A stretch of 50,376 nt of DNA from Bacteroidota bacterium (GCA_018267615.1 JAFDYD010000057.1:1-50376), one strand, 5' to 3'; numbered from the stretch's first letter, positions 17,144 through 23,189 are shown. A program made the numbers and translations. The notes: generated by a model not told the origin, from the letters alone.

Positions 17144-17446
17144 ATGAAAAAGTATCTATTGTTGATAGCTCTGTTCTTCTCTCTCGCAATTTACGCTGCA
17201 GACAAAGGCAGTTGGACAGGATTCATCGGCGATGCACATTGCGGCGCGAAAGGTAATAACGAAGGACATAAAGACTGCGCAAAAAAATGTGTCAAGGGTG
17301 GAGCAGCTCCTGTTTTTGTAGTTGGCGATAAAGTGTATACGATCAGCGATCCCAAGAAAGTTGAAAAATATATCGGAGATAAGGTAACCATCACCGGCAC
17401 CATTAATGGCGATGCGATCGATATCGAAAAAATCACTAAAGAATAA
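17144..17446 (+). CDS. Small exported hypothetical protein with OB-like fold
   Basis: 100 residues with a Sec signal (MKKYLLLIALFFSLAIYA, cut after YAA). The mature part begins GSWTGFIGDAHCGAKGNNEG then HKDCAKKCVKGGAAPVFVVG, with three Cys, and ends KYIGDKVTITGTINGDAI. The pattern of WTGxIxDxHCG...HxxCAxxC occurs in secreted proteins of many Bacteroidota and Acidobacteriota, of unknown role. The Cys and His residues could bind a metal or haem-like ligand. Function not known. Confidence 0.75.
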   Translation: MKKYLLLIALFFSLAIYAADKGSWTGFIGDAHCGAKGNNEGHKDCAKKCVKGGAAPVFVVGDKVYTISDPKKVEKYIGDKVTITGTINGDAIDIEKITKE

Positions 17447-17456
17447 TGCCTGTTTG

Positions 17457-17548
17457 AAGAGGTATGAGGTGTAGGGTGTAAGTTATAAGGTATAAGGTAT
17501 AAGGTATGCGATACCCTATGCCTCACACCCTATACCTACACCTTCTCA
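17457..17548. repeat. Inverted repeat related to family C, short loop
   Basis: GGTATGAGGTGTAGGGTGTA at 17461 and GGTATAAGGTATAAGG tandem units pair with the right arm ATACCCTATGCCTCACACCC. Located between convergent genes, overlapping the last three bases of the minus-strand gene. Confidence 0.75.
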
Positions 17549-19045
17549 CTTATCGTTGACAGACATCGCGGGAATCCATGTGTCACCTATTCGTTCTCGT
17601 GTCCACCAAAAACTTTTAGAATTTCCTGGTTCAGCAAAACTGTACCGATATAAAACGGCGCGGATATAACGGGGAGGCCTATCCGGGAATGGATTATCTG
17701 CAAACAGCTCCGTCGCTAGTGGATCATTGTGTAATAATTTCCAAATAAGAGTGGCTGTCCATGGATATTCGTCGGGTGTCGACATTGATGCAAACCACAT
17801 TTGCCAATCCAGCCGAAGTTGGTAAGGTGCAATTTGCGGTGATGATTTGTCGAGCGCTACCGGCAATCCTTTGTACGCATATGCCTTCCAGTTAGCTTTG
17901 TCGTCGGGAGTTTCATCCATTGTTCCTTCGAACACAATATTCAAACGTTCATGACCGACCGATCCAAATGCTCCATATGTATTGACAAGATCAAGCGGAT
18001 CAAAAGAAGTATTCATGATCTGTTTCGGTGATAAAATATTCAGCACAGGCTGAATGCTAAGTAAAGCGATGATAACAGTGATAACCCATGCAGTAGCTAT
18101 CATTGGCCTTGATGGTTCTTCGTTTGCCGCAGCATTTTTCGCGCGCGACACTAGCGCGCGTGGAAGAATTTTTGACCAGAAGCCATCGTCGAAACACGCG
18201 AGTGCGGGAACAATCGTGAGCCAGTTGAGAAAAGAGAGATTGCCGCTAAAAATAAGAATGATCTGCAGCGATACAATTACAACACCGGAAATATGTCGCG
18301 CGATACGTGGCCAGAAAATAAACCATGGTGCAATGAGTTCAGCCAAAAAATTATACCATACACCAAATTTTAAAATGACACGAGGGAGAAAATGAAACCA
18401 TCGGCTCAGCGGACCTGGTATCGGTTGCGTTTCGAAATGATAATAAAGTGCGGTTCCATTTCTCCAAACCTCATCGCCACGTATTTTGATCATACCTGCT
18501 CCAAGCATAATTCGGAAAATCAGGCAGCGAAATAATATGATGATCGGCCAAGGTGGTGCGCGTTTTGGAAATGGCCGCATATCAATCAATGGACAAAGAA
18601 AAATTGCAAGGAAGCCCGTCTCGAGTAATTGTATTTCCCATCCGTATCCATACCATTCCTGACCAACATGCACAAACGACATATAGAGAAACCAGAGAAC
18701 GGTGAGCAATGGCGCATTTGCGAAACCTGCTAATACAATGCAGGAAAGAATAAATCCGATCCAGGCAATCACAAGAAGGAATGTATCGGAATGATTGAAC
18801 CAAAAGATAGATGGAATACGAATGAAGCCCGCACTGGTTGATCCAAGAGCATCGCGTACTCTCTGTAAAAAAATTCCGACGGGCGACAATCCATTCGAGC
18901 CAATGAGAGGAATGATTTGATTGATCGCAACAAGAAAAGCCACTGCATAAATTGCGCCGAGCAAACGAAGAATGACAAAACGGGTGAGCCAATAAGTTGG
19001 ACGACTGCGTTGTGGATTGGAAAATAAGTGTGATACATTTTCCAT
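17546..19045 (-). CDS. Lipase maturation factor (LMF1)-family membrane protein
   Basis: 499 residues. About eight hydrophobic segments from residue 25 to 320 are followed by a soluble domain. Family-typical blocks are RPTYWLTRFVILRLLGAIY, LIGSNGLSPVGIFL, GQEWYGYGWEIQLLETGFLA, MLGAGMIKIRGDEVWRNGTA, LYYHFETQPIPGPLSRWF and, in the C-terminal domain, YLAPYQLRLDWQMWFAS-like sequence (IAPYQLRLDWQMWFAS). In animals LMF1 assists folding of lipases in the ER; bacterial homologues have no established role. Alone in its transcription unit. Confidence 0.9.
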   Translation of the reverse strand: MENVSHLFSNPQRSRPTYWLTRFVILRLLGAIYAVAFLVAINQIIPLIGSNGLSPVGIFLQRVRDALGSTSAGFIRIPSIFWFNHSDTFLLVIAWIGFILSCIVLAGFANAPLLTVLWFLYMSFVHVGQEWYGYGWEIQLLETGFLAIFLCPLIDMRPFPKRAPPWPIIILFRCLIFRIMLGAGMIKIRGDEVWRNGTALYYHFETQPIPGPLSRWFHFLPRVILKFGVWYNFLAELIAPWFIFWPRIARHISGVVIVSLQIILIFSGNLSFLNWLTIVPALACFDDGFWSKILPRALVSRAKNAAANEEPSRPMIATAWVITVIIALLSIQPVLNILSPKQIMNTSFDPLDLVNTYGAFGSVGHERLNIVFEGTMDETPDDKANWKAYAYKGLPVALDKSSPQIAPYQLRLDWQMWFASMSTPDEYPWTATLIWKLLHNDPLATELFADNPFPDRPPRYIRAVLYRYSFAEPGNSKSFWWTRERIGDTWIPAMSVNDK

Positions 19046-19231
19046 TGCGGAAAATTTGTTTACTAAAGGTAGATCAACTGGAAAAATAAGGAGTCAATTT
19101 TTTTGCGTATCAGTTTATTTTTCAAAAAACATAATTTTGATTTACAGGCAAATTTCTCTATAAAATAACATGAGTGAAAATTCGATAGCCTCACGCAAAT
19201 TGATTACGCCTAACTATTTATTTTTGCAATC

Positions 19232-19846
19232 ATGTCTCAAACACTGGAACTAACAATACAATCCACCATTTTTGATAAGAAAAGATTTTTTAAGATTACT
19301 CCGGAGTTTATTGAGTTCGAGGATCACGATCTGACAGATCCCCCTGTAACAAAATTTCTAAAATCAGAAATTGTCGCGTTGCGATATGGAATAAAATGGA
19401 TCAATGGTTATAGGTTTACGATCGGACGTGTTTATTGTATCGATATCAAAAATGATCAGAACAAGGTTATTAAAATTCGCCTGAAGACGATTTATAGGAT
19501 CAAACGTAAAATGTTGCGTGAAAAATATTCAACTATCGTCAACGCGATTTTTAATAACTTTTTTCTTGACATAGTCAATTTATACCTGGATCGTTTTAAC
19601 AACAGTGAGCGCATTGAACTAATCGGAGTCCTTCTTACAGATGACGGAGTGCGGTTGAGCAAAAAATCAGAAATGATTTCCTGGCTGGAACTTGGTACAA
19701 AGAATTATGCAAGTTATTATGCTCTTTTTAGTTTGAAAGATCCCAATTTTTATAAAGCATTTGAGTATGTCAATGATTGGAATGCTTACTTGTTATATGC
19801 TGTTGTTACCCAGATACTGAAAAATAAAAACCTGTTCAAGGCATGA
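19232..19846 (+). CDS. Hypothetical protein upstream of tRNA/RtcB locus
   Basis: 204 residues, soluble, no signal peptide. It seems to contain two similar beta-rich stretches: KRFFKITPEFIEFEDHD followed by SEIVALRYGIKWINGYRFTI, and later GVLLTDDGVRLSKKSEMISW. This could be a duplicated PH-like fold, but that is a guess. It ends 154 bp before the leader ORF and its own promoter differs, so cotranscription with the tRNA array is possible only by readthrough. No family recognised. Confidence 0.65.
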   Translation: MSQTLELTIQSTIFDKKRFFKITPEFIEFEDHDLTDPPVTKFLKSEIVALRYGIKWINGYRFTIGRVYCIDIKNDQNKVIKIRLKTIYRIKRKMLREKYSTIVNAIFNNFFLDIVNLYLDRFNNSERIELIGVLLTDDGVRLSKKSEMISWLELGTKNYASYYALFSLKDPNFYKAFEYVNDWNAYLLYAVVTQILKNKNLFKA

Positions 19847-19940
19847 CACAGGCCTAGGTAATTTTTTTAGAAAAAGTCACTAAGTTTTTTCATTGTAAAA
19901 AAATCAAACAAAAATTATTTTTAAATTTTCTTTCACAAAA

Positions 19941-19973
19941 TTTGGTAACATCAAAAAAAAATTTACATCTTTG
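19941..19973 (+). promoter_or_regulatory. Promoter of leader/tRNA/RtcB operon
   Basis: TTTG (19941-19944) and CATCTTTG (19966-19973) fit the Bacteroidota -33/-7 promoter with one mismatch in the -7 box and 21 nt between boxes. Predicted transcription start near 19980 leaves about 20 nt before the ATG at 20001. Confidence 0.65.
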
Positions 19974-20000
19974 CATCGTCAAAAAAAATAAAAACAAAAA

Positions 20001-20093
20001 ATGCGCCGGATAGAATTACATATTGAATCAACAAATTGGTTTAGCCAGGGAAAAGGCTATACTGTTTGCGGGGCATGTTATACTAAAGAATAA
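20001..20093 (+). CDS. Leader peptide 1 (30 codons), attenuator
   Basis: The frame begins about 20 nt after the predicted transcription start. The peptide starts MRRIELHIESTNWFSQ and ends GKGYTVCGACYTKE. It has codons for Arg, Ile, His, Asn, Trp, Phe, Gln and Lys, that is eight of the nine isotypes encoded in the tRNA array behind it; only Pro is missing. Each of the eight has at least one codon readable by the array anticodon (CGC, ATT, CAT, AAT, TGG, TTT, CAG, AAA). Codons 22-25 overlap an antiterminator strand ending 17 nt before the stop. I infer a cis-acting leader whose translation controls the terminator at 20123. Coding is not proven. Confidence 0.6.
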   Translation: MRRIELHIESTNWFSQGKGYTVCGACYTKE

Positions 20094-20142
20094 TTGTAAC
20101 AACTAATTCGATAGAATGGCGGCCCCGCAAGAGATTGCGGGG
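20042..20142 (+). promoter_or_regulatory. Attenuator 1: competing hairpins
   Basis: Three elements in order: a small hairpin TAGCC (20042-20046)/GGCTA (20055-20059); strand 1 TTGCGGGGC (20066-20074); strand 2 GCCCCGCAA (20122-20130). Strands 1 and 2 are perfectly complementary over 9 bp. Strand 2 also forms the 5' arm of the terminator with TTGCGGGG (20135-20142). The two pairings are mutually exclusive, the classical terminator/antiterminator design. Strand 1 lies inside the leader frame, so a ribosome near the stop would mask it. Confidence 0.75.
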
Positions 20143-20149
20143 TTTTTTT
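20123..20149 (+). terminator. Intrinsic terminator 1 (attenuator)
   Basis: CCCCGCAA-GAGA-TTGCGGGG followed by seven T. Eight perfect base pairs with a GNRA tetraloop. It is 30 nt after the leader 1 stop and 300 nt before the first tRNA, so it would cut off the array unless antitermination occurs. Confidence 0.9.
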
Positions 20150-20197
20150 ATGGAATAATTGTTGGTAAAGCATCTTAAAAAAAAGTCAAATCAAAAA

Positions 20198-20371
20198 ATG
20201 TCAGGGCATCAACATATACTATTCATAGCAAAAACACTTGTTGGTTTATATGTGAAGCAATCACTACCCAACACGCGACAGAAATGGAATCGGATCAGTA
20301 ATGATCAGAGAAATTTCTGCATGGGAAAAGTGTATCTATACATGCGACCGAGTTATCACATGATTAATTAG
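20198..20371 (+). CDS. Leader peptide 2 (57 codons)
   Basis: A frame between the two terminators, starting MSGHQHILFIAKTLVGLYVK and ending YMRPSYHMIN. It is rich in Asn, Gln, Arg, Lys and His codons. Codons 49-52 contain a strand (GCGACCGAG, 20344-20352) complementary to the next terminator and ending 17 nt before the stop, exactly as in leader 1. No protein family is recognised. I interpret it as a second leader; it might instead be a small functional protein or non-coding structure. Confidence 0.45.
   Translation: MSGHQHILFIAKTLVGLYVKQSLPNTRQKWNRISNDQRNFCMGKVYLYMRPSYHMIN
20279..20319 (+). ncRNA. Structured RNA hairpin with GNRA loop in leader 2
   Basis: CAGAAAT (20279-20285) pairs with ATTTCTG (20313-20319). 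Inside, GATCA (20293-20297) pairs with TGATC (20302-20306) closing a GTAA (GNRA) tetraloop, with an asymmetric purine-rich internal loop between the helices. It precedes antiterminator strand 20344 as the small hairpin precedes strand 1 in attenuator 1. Confidence 0.55.
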
Positions 20372-20407
20372 TTTTCTTACTGGTTAATAATGAAGAAGCC
20401 CGGTCAC
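20344..20407 (+). promoter_or_regulatory. Attenuator 2: alternative pairing
   Basis: GCGACCGAG (20344-20352) pairs with CCCGGTCAC (20399-20407) at seven of nine positions, with the core GACCG/CGGTC perfect. The latter is the 5' arm of terminator 2. Pairing would prevent termination. Weaker than attenuator 1, but the position relative to the stop codon (17 nt) and terminator (25 nt after stop) is the same. Confidence 0.5.
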
Positions 20408-20425
20408 TTGTGACCGGGCTTTTTT
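20396..20425 (+). terminator. Intrinsic terminator 2, before tRNA array
   Basis: AAGCCCGGTCA-CTTG-TGACCGGGCTT, 11 perfect base pairs, followed by T residues. The first tRNA starts 23 nt later. Such a strong terminator directly in front of nine tRNA genes implies conditional readthrough or an unseen promoter in the 23-nt gap, where none is visible. Confidence 0.92.
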
Positions 20426-20448
20426 GTTGTGATTTGTTTTGAAAAAAT

Positions 20449-20523
20449 ATAGGAGGATTCCAATGGCTGGATACTTCGCCTGGAACGAAGAGGCTGCAGG
20501 TTCGAGCCCTGTCTCCTATACCA
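20449..20523 (+). tRNA. tRNA-Pro-like (TGG), lacks U33
   Basis: Acceptor ATAGGAG (20449-20455) pairs perfectly with CTCCTAT (20513-20519), followed by A and an encoded CCA. T arm GCAGG/CCTGT around TTCGAGC. Anticodon stem CTTCG/CGAAG is perfect, with loop CCTGGAA, so anticodon TGG at 20481-20483. Position 33 is C instead of the universal U, position 37 is A instead of the G conserved in tRNA-Pro, and position 8 is G instead of U. D stem has only three pairs. Isotype is therefore tentative. Confidence 0.75.
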
Positions 20524-20539
20524 GGAAGAGCTGAAAAAT

Positions 20540-20612
20540 TGTTGGGTAGTGTAACGGTTTAGCATATCAGTCTTTGACACTGACGGTATTGGTTCGAATC
20601 CAATCTCAACAA
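20540..20612 (+). tRNA. tRNA-Gln (TTG)
   Basis: Acceptor TGTTGGG/CTCAACA, D arm GTGT...GCAT, anticodon arm TCAGT-CTTTGAC-ACTGA with TTG at 20574-20576, T arm ATTGG-TTCGAAT-CCAAT. All canonical features are present. CCA is not encoded. Confidence 0.92.
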
Positions 20613-20617
20613 CACGT

Positions 20618-20689
20618 GTTGTCTTTAGCTTAATTGGTAAAGTGCCTCACTGTGAATGAGGAGAACAGGGTTCGAAACCCGAAGACAAC
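20618..20689 (+). tRNA. tRNA-His (GTG)
   Basis: G-1 at 20618 opposes C73, and TTGTCTT pairs with AAGACAA, fitting tRNA-His. Anticodon arm CCTCA-CTGTGAA-TGAGG with GTG at 20652-20654. The T stem has GGG/CCC and an outer C-G pair with one bulged A, a mild irregularity. Followed by CA, not CCA. Confidence 0.85.
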
Positions 20690-20703
20690 CAGAAAAATTT
20701 GAT

Positions 20704-20774
20704 TGACTCATAGTTCAATGGAAGAACGCTGCGCTACGAACGCGGAAATAAGAGTTCGAATCTTTTTGAGTCAA
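20704..20774 (+). tRNA. tRNA-Arg (ACG)
   Basis: Acceptor TGACTCA/TGAGTCA perfect. D arm GTTC/GAAC. Anticodon arm CTGCG-CTACGAA-CGCGG with ACG at 20736-20738, needing A34-to-inosine editing. T arm AAGAG-TTCGAAT-CTTTT is AU-rich. CCA not encoded. Confidence 0.9.
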
Positions 20775-20784
20775 CGAGAATTTT

Positions 20785-20857
20785 AGTGACTTAGCTCAAT
20801 GGTGAGAGCGCTACGCTGATACCGTAAAGGTTGATAGTTCGAATCTGTCAGTCACTA
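20785..20857 (+). tRNA. tRNA-Ile (GAT)
   Basis: Acceptor AGTGACT/AGTCACT perfect, D arm GCTC/GAGC, anticodon loop CTGATAC with GAT at 20818-20820. The outer pair of the anticodon stem is a C-A mismatch. T arm GATAG-TTCGAAT-CTGTC. CCA not encoded. Confidence 0.88.
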
Positions 20858-20862
20858 CATTT

Positions 20863-20936
20863 TGGTTCGTAACTCAAATGGCCAGAGTACCGGTCTTTTA
20901 CACCGGGAGTTGTGAGTTCGATACTCACCGGACCAA
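20863..20936 (+). tRNA. tRNA-Lys (TTT)
   Basis: Acceptor TGGTTCG/CGGACCA, D arm ACTC/GAGT, anticodon arm CCGGT-CTTTTAC-ACCGG with TTT at 20897-20899, T arm GTGAG-TTCGATA-CTCAC. Well formed. CCA not encoded. Confidence 0.92.
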
Positions 20937-20941
20937 CAGAA

Positions 20942-21013
20942 GGAAACATAGTTCAACGGAAGAACGGTTGCTTGTTAAGCAAAGGGTTGAATGTTCGAGT
21001 CATTCTGTTTCCG
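20942..21013 (+). tRNA. tRNA-Asn (GTT)
   Basis: Acceptor GGAAACA/TGTTTCC, D arm GTTC/GAAC, anticodon loop TTGTTAA with GTT at 20974-20976 (outer stem pair G-A mismatched), T arm GAATG-TTCGAGT-CATTC. Followed by CCG, so CCA is not encoded. Confidence 0.9.
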
Positions 21014-21101
21014 CCGCAACGCCTGTAACGTTGATGTATATCCGAATTCGGTTATGAGGGAACAAGATATCAGATCAATGGATATGAAAACGCAGGCAGC
21101 A
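21014..21101 (+). other. Unassigned spacer inside tRNA array
   Basis: 88 nt between the Asn and Phe-like tRNAs, much longer than other spacers (11-30 nt). It contains a perfect 5-bp hairpin CAACG-CCTGTAA-CGTTG (21017-21033) shaped like an anticodon arm and a CCGAATTCGG palindrome, but no acceptor or T arm. It may be a decayed tRNA or a processing element. Confidence 0.4.
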
Positions 21102-21173
21102 GAACGGATAGCTCCAATGGTAGAGCAGCGGTTAGAAGAACCGCCAGTGCAAGTTCGAATCTTGCTTCGTTCA
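21102..21173 (+). tRNA. tRNA-Phe-like (GAA), lacks U33
   Basis: Acceptor GAACGGA/TTCGTTC, D arm GCTC/GAGC, T arm GCAAG-TTCGAAT-CTTGC, all sound. Anticodon stem GCGGT/ACCGC is perfect with loop TAGAAGA. If read normally the anticodon is GAA (21135-21137), but position 33 is A where U is universal. Ordinary bacterial tRNA-Phe has CTGAAGA or CTGAAAA. CCA not encoded. Confidence 0.75.
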
Positions 21174-21178
21174 CTTTT

Positions 21179-21253
21179 ACGGGATTGGTGTAATTGGCAA
21201 CATGTCAATCTCCAAAATTGAAGTTCCAGGTTCGAATCCGGGATCCCGTGCCA
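21179..21253 (+). tRNA. tRNA-Trp (CCA)
   Basis: Acceptor ACGGGAT/ATCCCGT perfect, discriminator G and encoded CCA (21251-21253). D arm GTGT/ACAT, anticodon arm TCAAT-CTCCAAA-ATTGA with CCA at 21212-21214, T arm CCAGG/CCGGG with one A-G mismatch. Last tRNA of the main array; the unknown basic protein begins 104 nt later. Confidence 0.9.
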
Positions 21254-21357
21254 ATAAAAAATGAAAAAATGAAAAAGACATCACAGTTCATAATGAATGA
21301 TCAAGAAGTAATGGTGCAATGGCACCGAAGTTTCCGATTGACCCAAAATAAATCATT

Positions 21358-22107
21358 ATGGACTCAAAACTTATCAAACAATTCGGAACAGATATACTCT
21401 GTTACCGCATCCGTAGTGCACGACAAAAAGTTCGTATGCAATACAAGGACTTTGACAAGCAAATGATAAGCTTGTCCAAAGAAGAAAAGAAATTATATCG
21501 CCAAAAAAGAAACTTGGGTTGGGACGAGCTTACTCCTCCGATACAAAAAGGATGGAAACGTTTTTTTGTATTGCGAGACGATGTAGCGAGAAGCAACAAT
21601 GCGGATTTCTATGAAAATATTTTAAAAAAAATAAACACGCATGTTTGGAGTCATAAAAAGGATTTCAAAATAAAAAAGAGGAGGCGCGGTCGTAAAAGAT
21701 ATATTGTACAAGACCAATACTTATTACGACCCGAGCGATATCATTTTTTGAGGCTTGGCTTTAGCGAAGCAGAAAAGCAATTATTTCATATCGAATATCA
21801 CGTTGAAAAATGGTCAGACAAACCTGTAATGAGGTATGTGTTTAGCGAGCCGTGGCGATACGTATTGAGAATCCGACCTAATATGATTGATAAAGTTAGA
21901 AAAAGGGATGAAGTACTTGAAGCAAGAATAAAGCAAATAAATAATTACATGGTGGTAAATGATTTTAGAAAGAGGCAAGCAAAACTTCTTACTGGTTATT
22001 ATCAATATAGATTTGGAAAAGTTGTGCAGAAATACAATGAAAAAAATCCTTTAAGAAATAAATCGATTCAAAGGATTCTGGATGAAACAAAAATTGAAAC
22101 TGTGTAA
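21358..22107 (+). CDS. Unrecognised highly basic protein of tRNA/RtcB locus
   Basis: 249 residues, very rich in Lys, Arg and Tyr, soluble. An extreme basic patch lies near residue 105 (KDFKIKKRRRGRKRYIVQ). Aromatic/basic motifs include QKRNLGWDELTPPIQKGWKR (about 50-69), HFLRLGFSEAEKQLFHIEYH and EPWRYVLRIRPNMIDKVRKR. This composition suggests RNA binding. No known fold is recognised. It follows the tRNA array by about 100 nt and precedes the YkuK-like gene by 21 nt, so all are likely in one transcript. An alternative overlapping frame begins at 21269 (65 codons), which I think is not the main gene. Confidence 0.8.
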   Translation: MDSKLIKQFGTDILCYRIRSARQKVRMQYKDFDKQMISLSKEEKKLYRQKRNLGWDELTPPIQKGWKRFFVLRDDVARSNNADFYENILKKINTHVWSHKKDFKIKKRRRGRKRYIVQDQYLLRPERYHFLRLGFSEAEKQLFHIEYHVEKWSDKPVMRYVFSEPWRYVLRIRPNMIDKVRKRDEVLEARIKQINNYMVVNDFRKRQAKLLTGYYQYRFGKVVQKYNEKNPLRNKSIQRILDETKIETV

Positions 22108-22128
22108 TGAAAAATTAAAAAGATAACG

Positions 22129-22614
22129 ATGGAAAAGTTGAAGCAATGGAGAAAATTGGACGGTACGAAGATCAAAGGATCTATCGAAGATGAAATCAGG
22201 CAGGTGTTGGTGAAAGAAAAAGAAATGGGTCACGACATGAAAGTTTGCATCGGTACCGACAGCCAGGTAAAAAGTAAAATGACGGAATTCGCTACGGTCA
22301 TCGTTTTCATCCGAAAAGGTAAAGGTGGTTTCATGTATATACACAATGAAATCACCAACAAAAAAATGAGCATTAAAGAAAGGATGTTACTTGAAGTAGC
22401 AAAGAGTATCGATGTGGCGTATTCACTTTGCAGATTATTTACAATCTATAATGTGGACATGGAAGTGCATGCGGATATCAATACCAATCCTAATTTCAAA
22501 AGCAATGATGCATTGAAAGAAGCAATGGGTTATATTATGGGAATTGGCTTTGCTTTCAAAGCCAAGCCACATGCTTTCGCAAGTTCCAGTTGTGCGAACA
22601 AAGTTGTTCAATGA
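22129..22614 (+). CDS. YkuK/DUF458 RNase H-like family protein
   Basis: 161 residues matching the YkuK (DUF458) family: CIGTDSQVKSKMTEFATVIV (about residues 41-60) with the first acidic motif GTDSQ, the MEVHADINTNPNFKSND block and a C-terminal KPHAFASSSCANKVVQ, the family ending. These proteins are predicted RNase H-fold enzymes, but activity is not firmly known. Here it is encoded between a tRNA array and an RNA ligase, suggesting tRNA or RNA processing. Starts 21 nt after the preceding stop. Confidence 0.88.
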   Translation: MEKLKQWRKLDGTKIKGSIEDEIRQVLVKEKEMGHDMKVCIGTDSQVKSKMTEFATVIVFIRKGKGGFMYIHNEITNKKMSIKERMLLEVAKSIDVAYSLCRLFTIYNVDMEVHADINTNPNFKSNDALKEAMGYIMGIGFAFKAKPHAFASSSCANKVVQ

Positions 22615-22790
22615 AGTTCTTTACAATATTGTTGATGCAAAACATTAACAGAAAAGCTTCCTCAACGGGAAGATTGGTATATACCTGTTAAAAACAAACC
22701 AGGTCAGCGCTTAAAAAAGCGCGGCAGTGCAGAACTAATAATATTCTGTATGTTGTTGTGATGACAGTTCATACCAAGCAGTTGTTTGTC
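22615..22790 (+). other. Non-coding spacer with hairpins before tRNA fragments
   Basis: No gene. Contains CTTCC-TCAACG-GGAAG (D-arm-like), ACCTG...CAGGT, and a perfect GCGCTT-AAAA-AAGCGC hairpin near 22720-22735. These could be remnants of decayed tRNAs but no complete cloverleaf can be drawn. Confidence 0.4.
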
Positions 22791-22815
22791 GAAGGTTCGA
22801 ATCCTTCTCCGCCCC
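22791..22815 (+). tRNA. 3' half tRNA-like fragment (T arm and acceptor strand)
   Basis: T arm GAAGG-TTCGAAT-CCTTC (22791-22807) followed by TCCGCCC (22808-22814) and CA. No 5' acceptor strand GGGCGGA is found upstream within 180 nt. Listed as a partial tRNA-like element. Confidence 0.6.
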
Positions 22816-22876
22816 ACGCGGATAGCTCAGAGGCTAGAGCAGCAACCCAATGTGGGTTCAAGTCCCACTCCGCCTA
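22816..22876 (+). tRNA. tRNA-like element lacking an anticodon arm
   Basis: Acceptor ACGCGGA (22816-22822)/TCCGCCT (22869-22875) with one C-C mismatch, T8 A9, D arm GCTC-AGAGGCTA-GAGC (22825-22840), then only 11 nt before the T arm GTGGG-TTCAAGT-CCCAC (22852-22868). The anticodon arm is absent, so it cannot decode. An alternative hairpin AACCCA-ATG-TGGGTT uses part of the T stem. It may be a decoy, a substrate mimic or a deletion product. Confidence 0.6.
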
Positions 22877-22915
22877 GGCGGATAGCTAAATGGTAAAGCA
22901 GAAGCCACCACTTCT
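22876..22915 (+). tRNA. 5' half tRNA-like fragment (acceptor, D and anticodon arms)
   Basis: AGGCGGA (22876-22882), T8 A9, D arm GCT...AGC with AAATGGTA, then AGAAG-CCACCA-CTTCT (22900-22915), an anticodon-like stem with a six-nt loop. No T arm follows. Its acceptor strand is exactly complementary to TCCGCCT directly upstream, so the 3' half of the previous element and this 5' half form a permuted arrangement. Confidence 0.5.
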
Positions 22916-23189
22916 TTAAAAAAGGTGACCAGAAAATTAGAGCTGGTACTATTTGCCCGCTGATGGCTTTTGTAAAAAAGAAATCAGCAATCAGGTAAGC
23001 GCCTGCACGCAGATGTATACATGATATGGTTTGTATCACTTCGTGAGTAATTGTTTTATTAAAAATATTTTGATAAAAGAATATTGATGAACTGGTGCGA
23101 CAAAGATTATTGAAATCGGCGTCCGTGTTTGTCGGATGGTGAATAGTACTGGCTTTATTAAAAAATAAAATTTTTTAAAATAGAAGAAG
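22916..23189 (+). other. Non-coding region before slipin gene
   Basis: No open frame or clear promoter is convincing. A small hairpin ACCAG...CTGGT (about 22929-22948) is visible. Otherwise AT-rich and featureless; it may be the 5' leader of the slipin/rtcB part of the operon. Confidence 0.4.

Noticed and set aside
21017..21033. Hairpin CAACG-CCTGTAA-CGTTG shaped like an anticodon arm (would be TGT, Thr)
   Set aside because: No acceptor, D or T arm can be placed around it, so it is not called a tRNA.
20991..21221. Open frame of 76 codons through the tRNA array
   Set aside because: It runs through the Asn, Phe-like and Trp tRNAs, which have sound cloverleaf structures; the frame is a by-product of tRNA sequence.
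21269..21466. Alternative 65-codon frame overlapping the basic-protein gene, rich in Gln, Trp, His and Arg
   Set aside because: It could be a third leader, but no terminator or complementary strand is present and it overlaps the larger gene out of frame.
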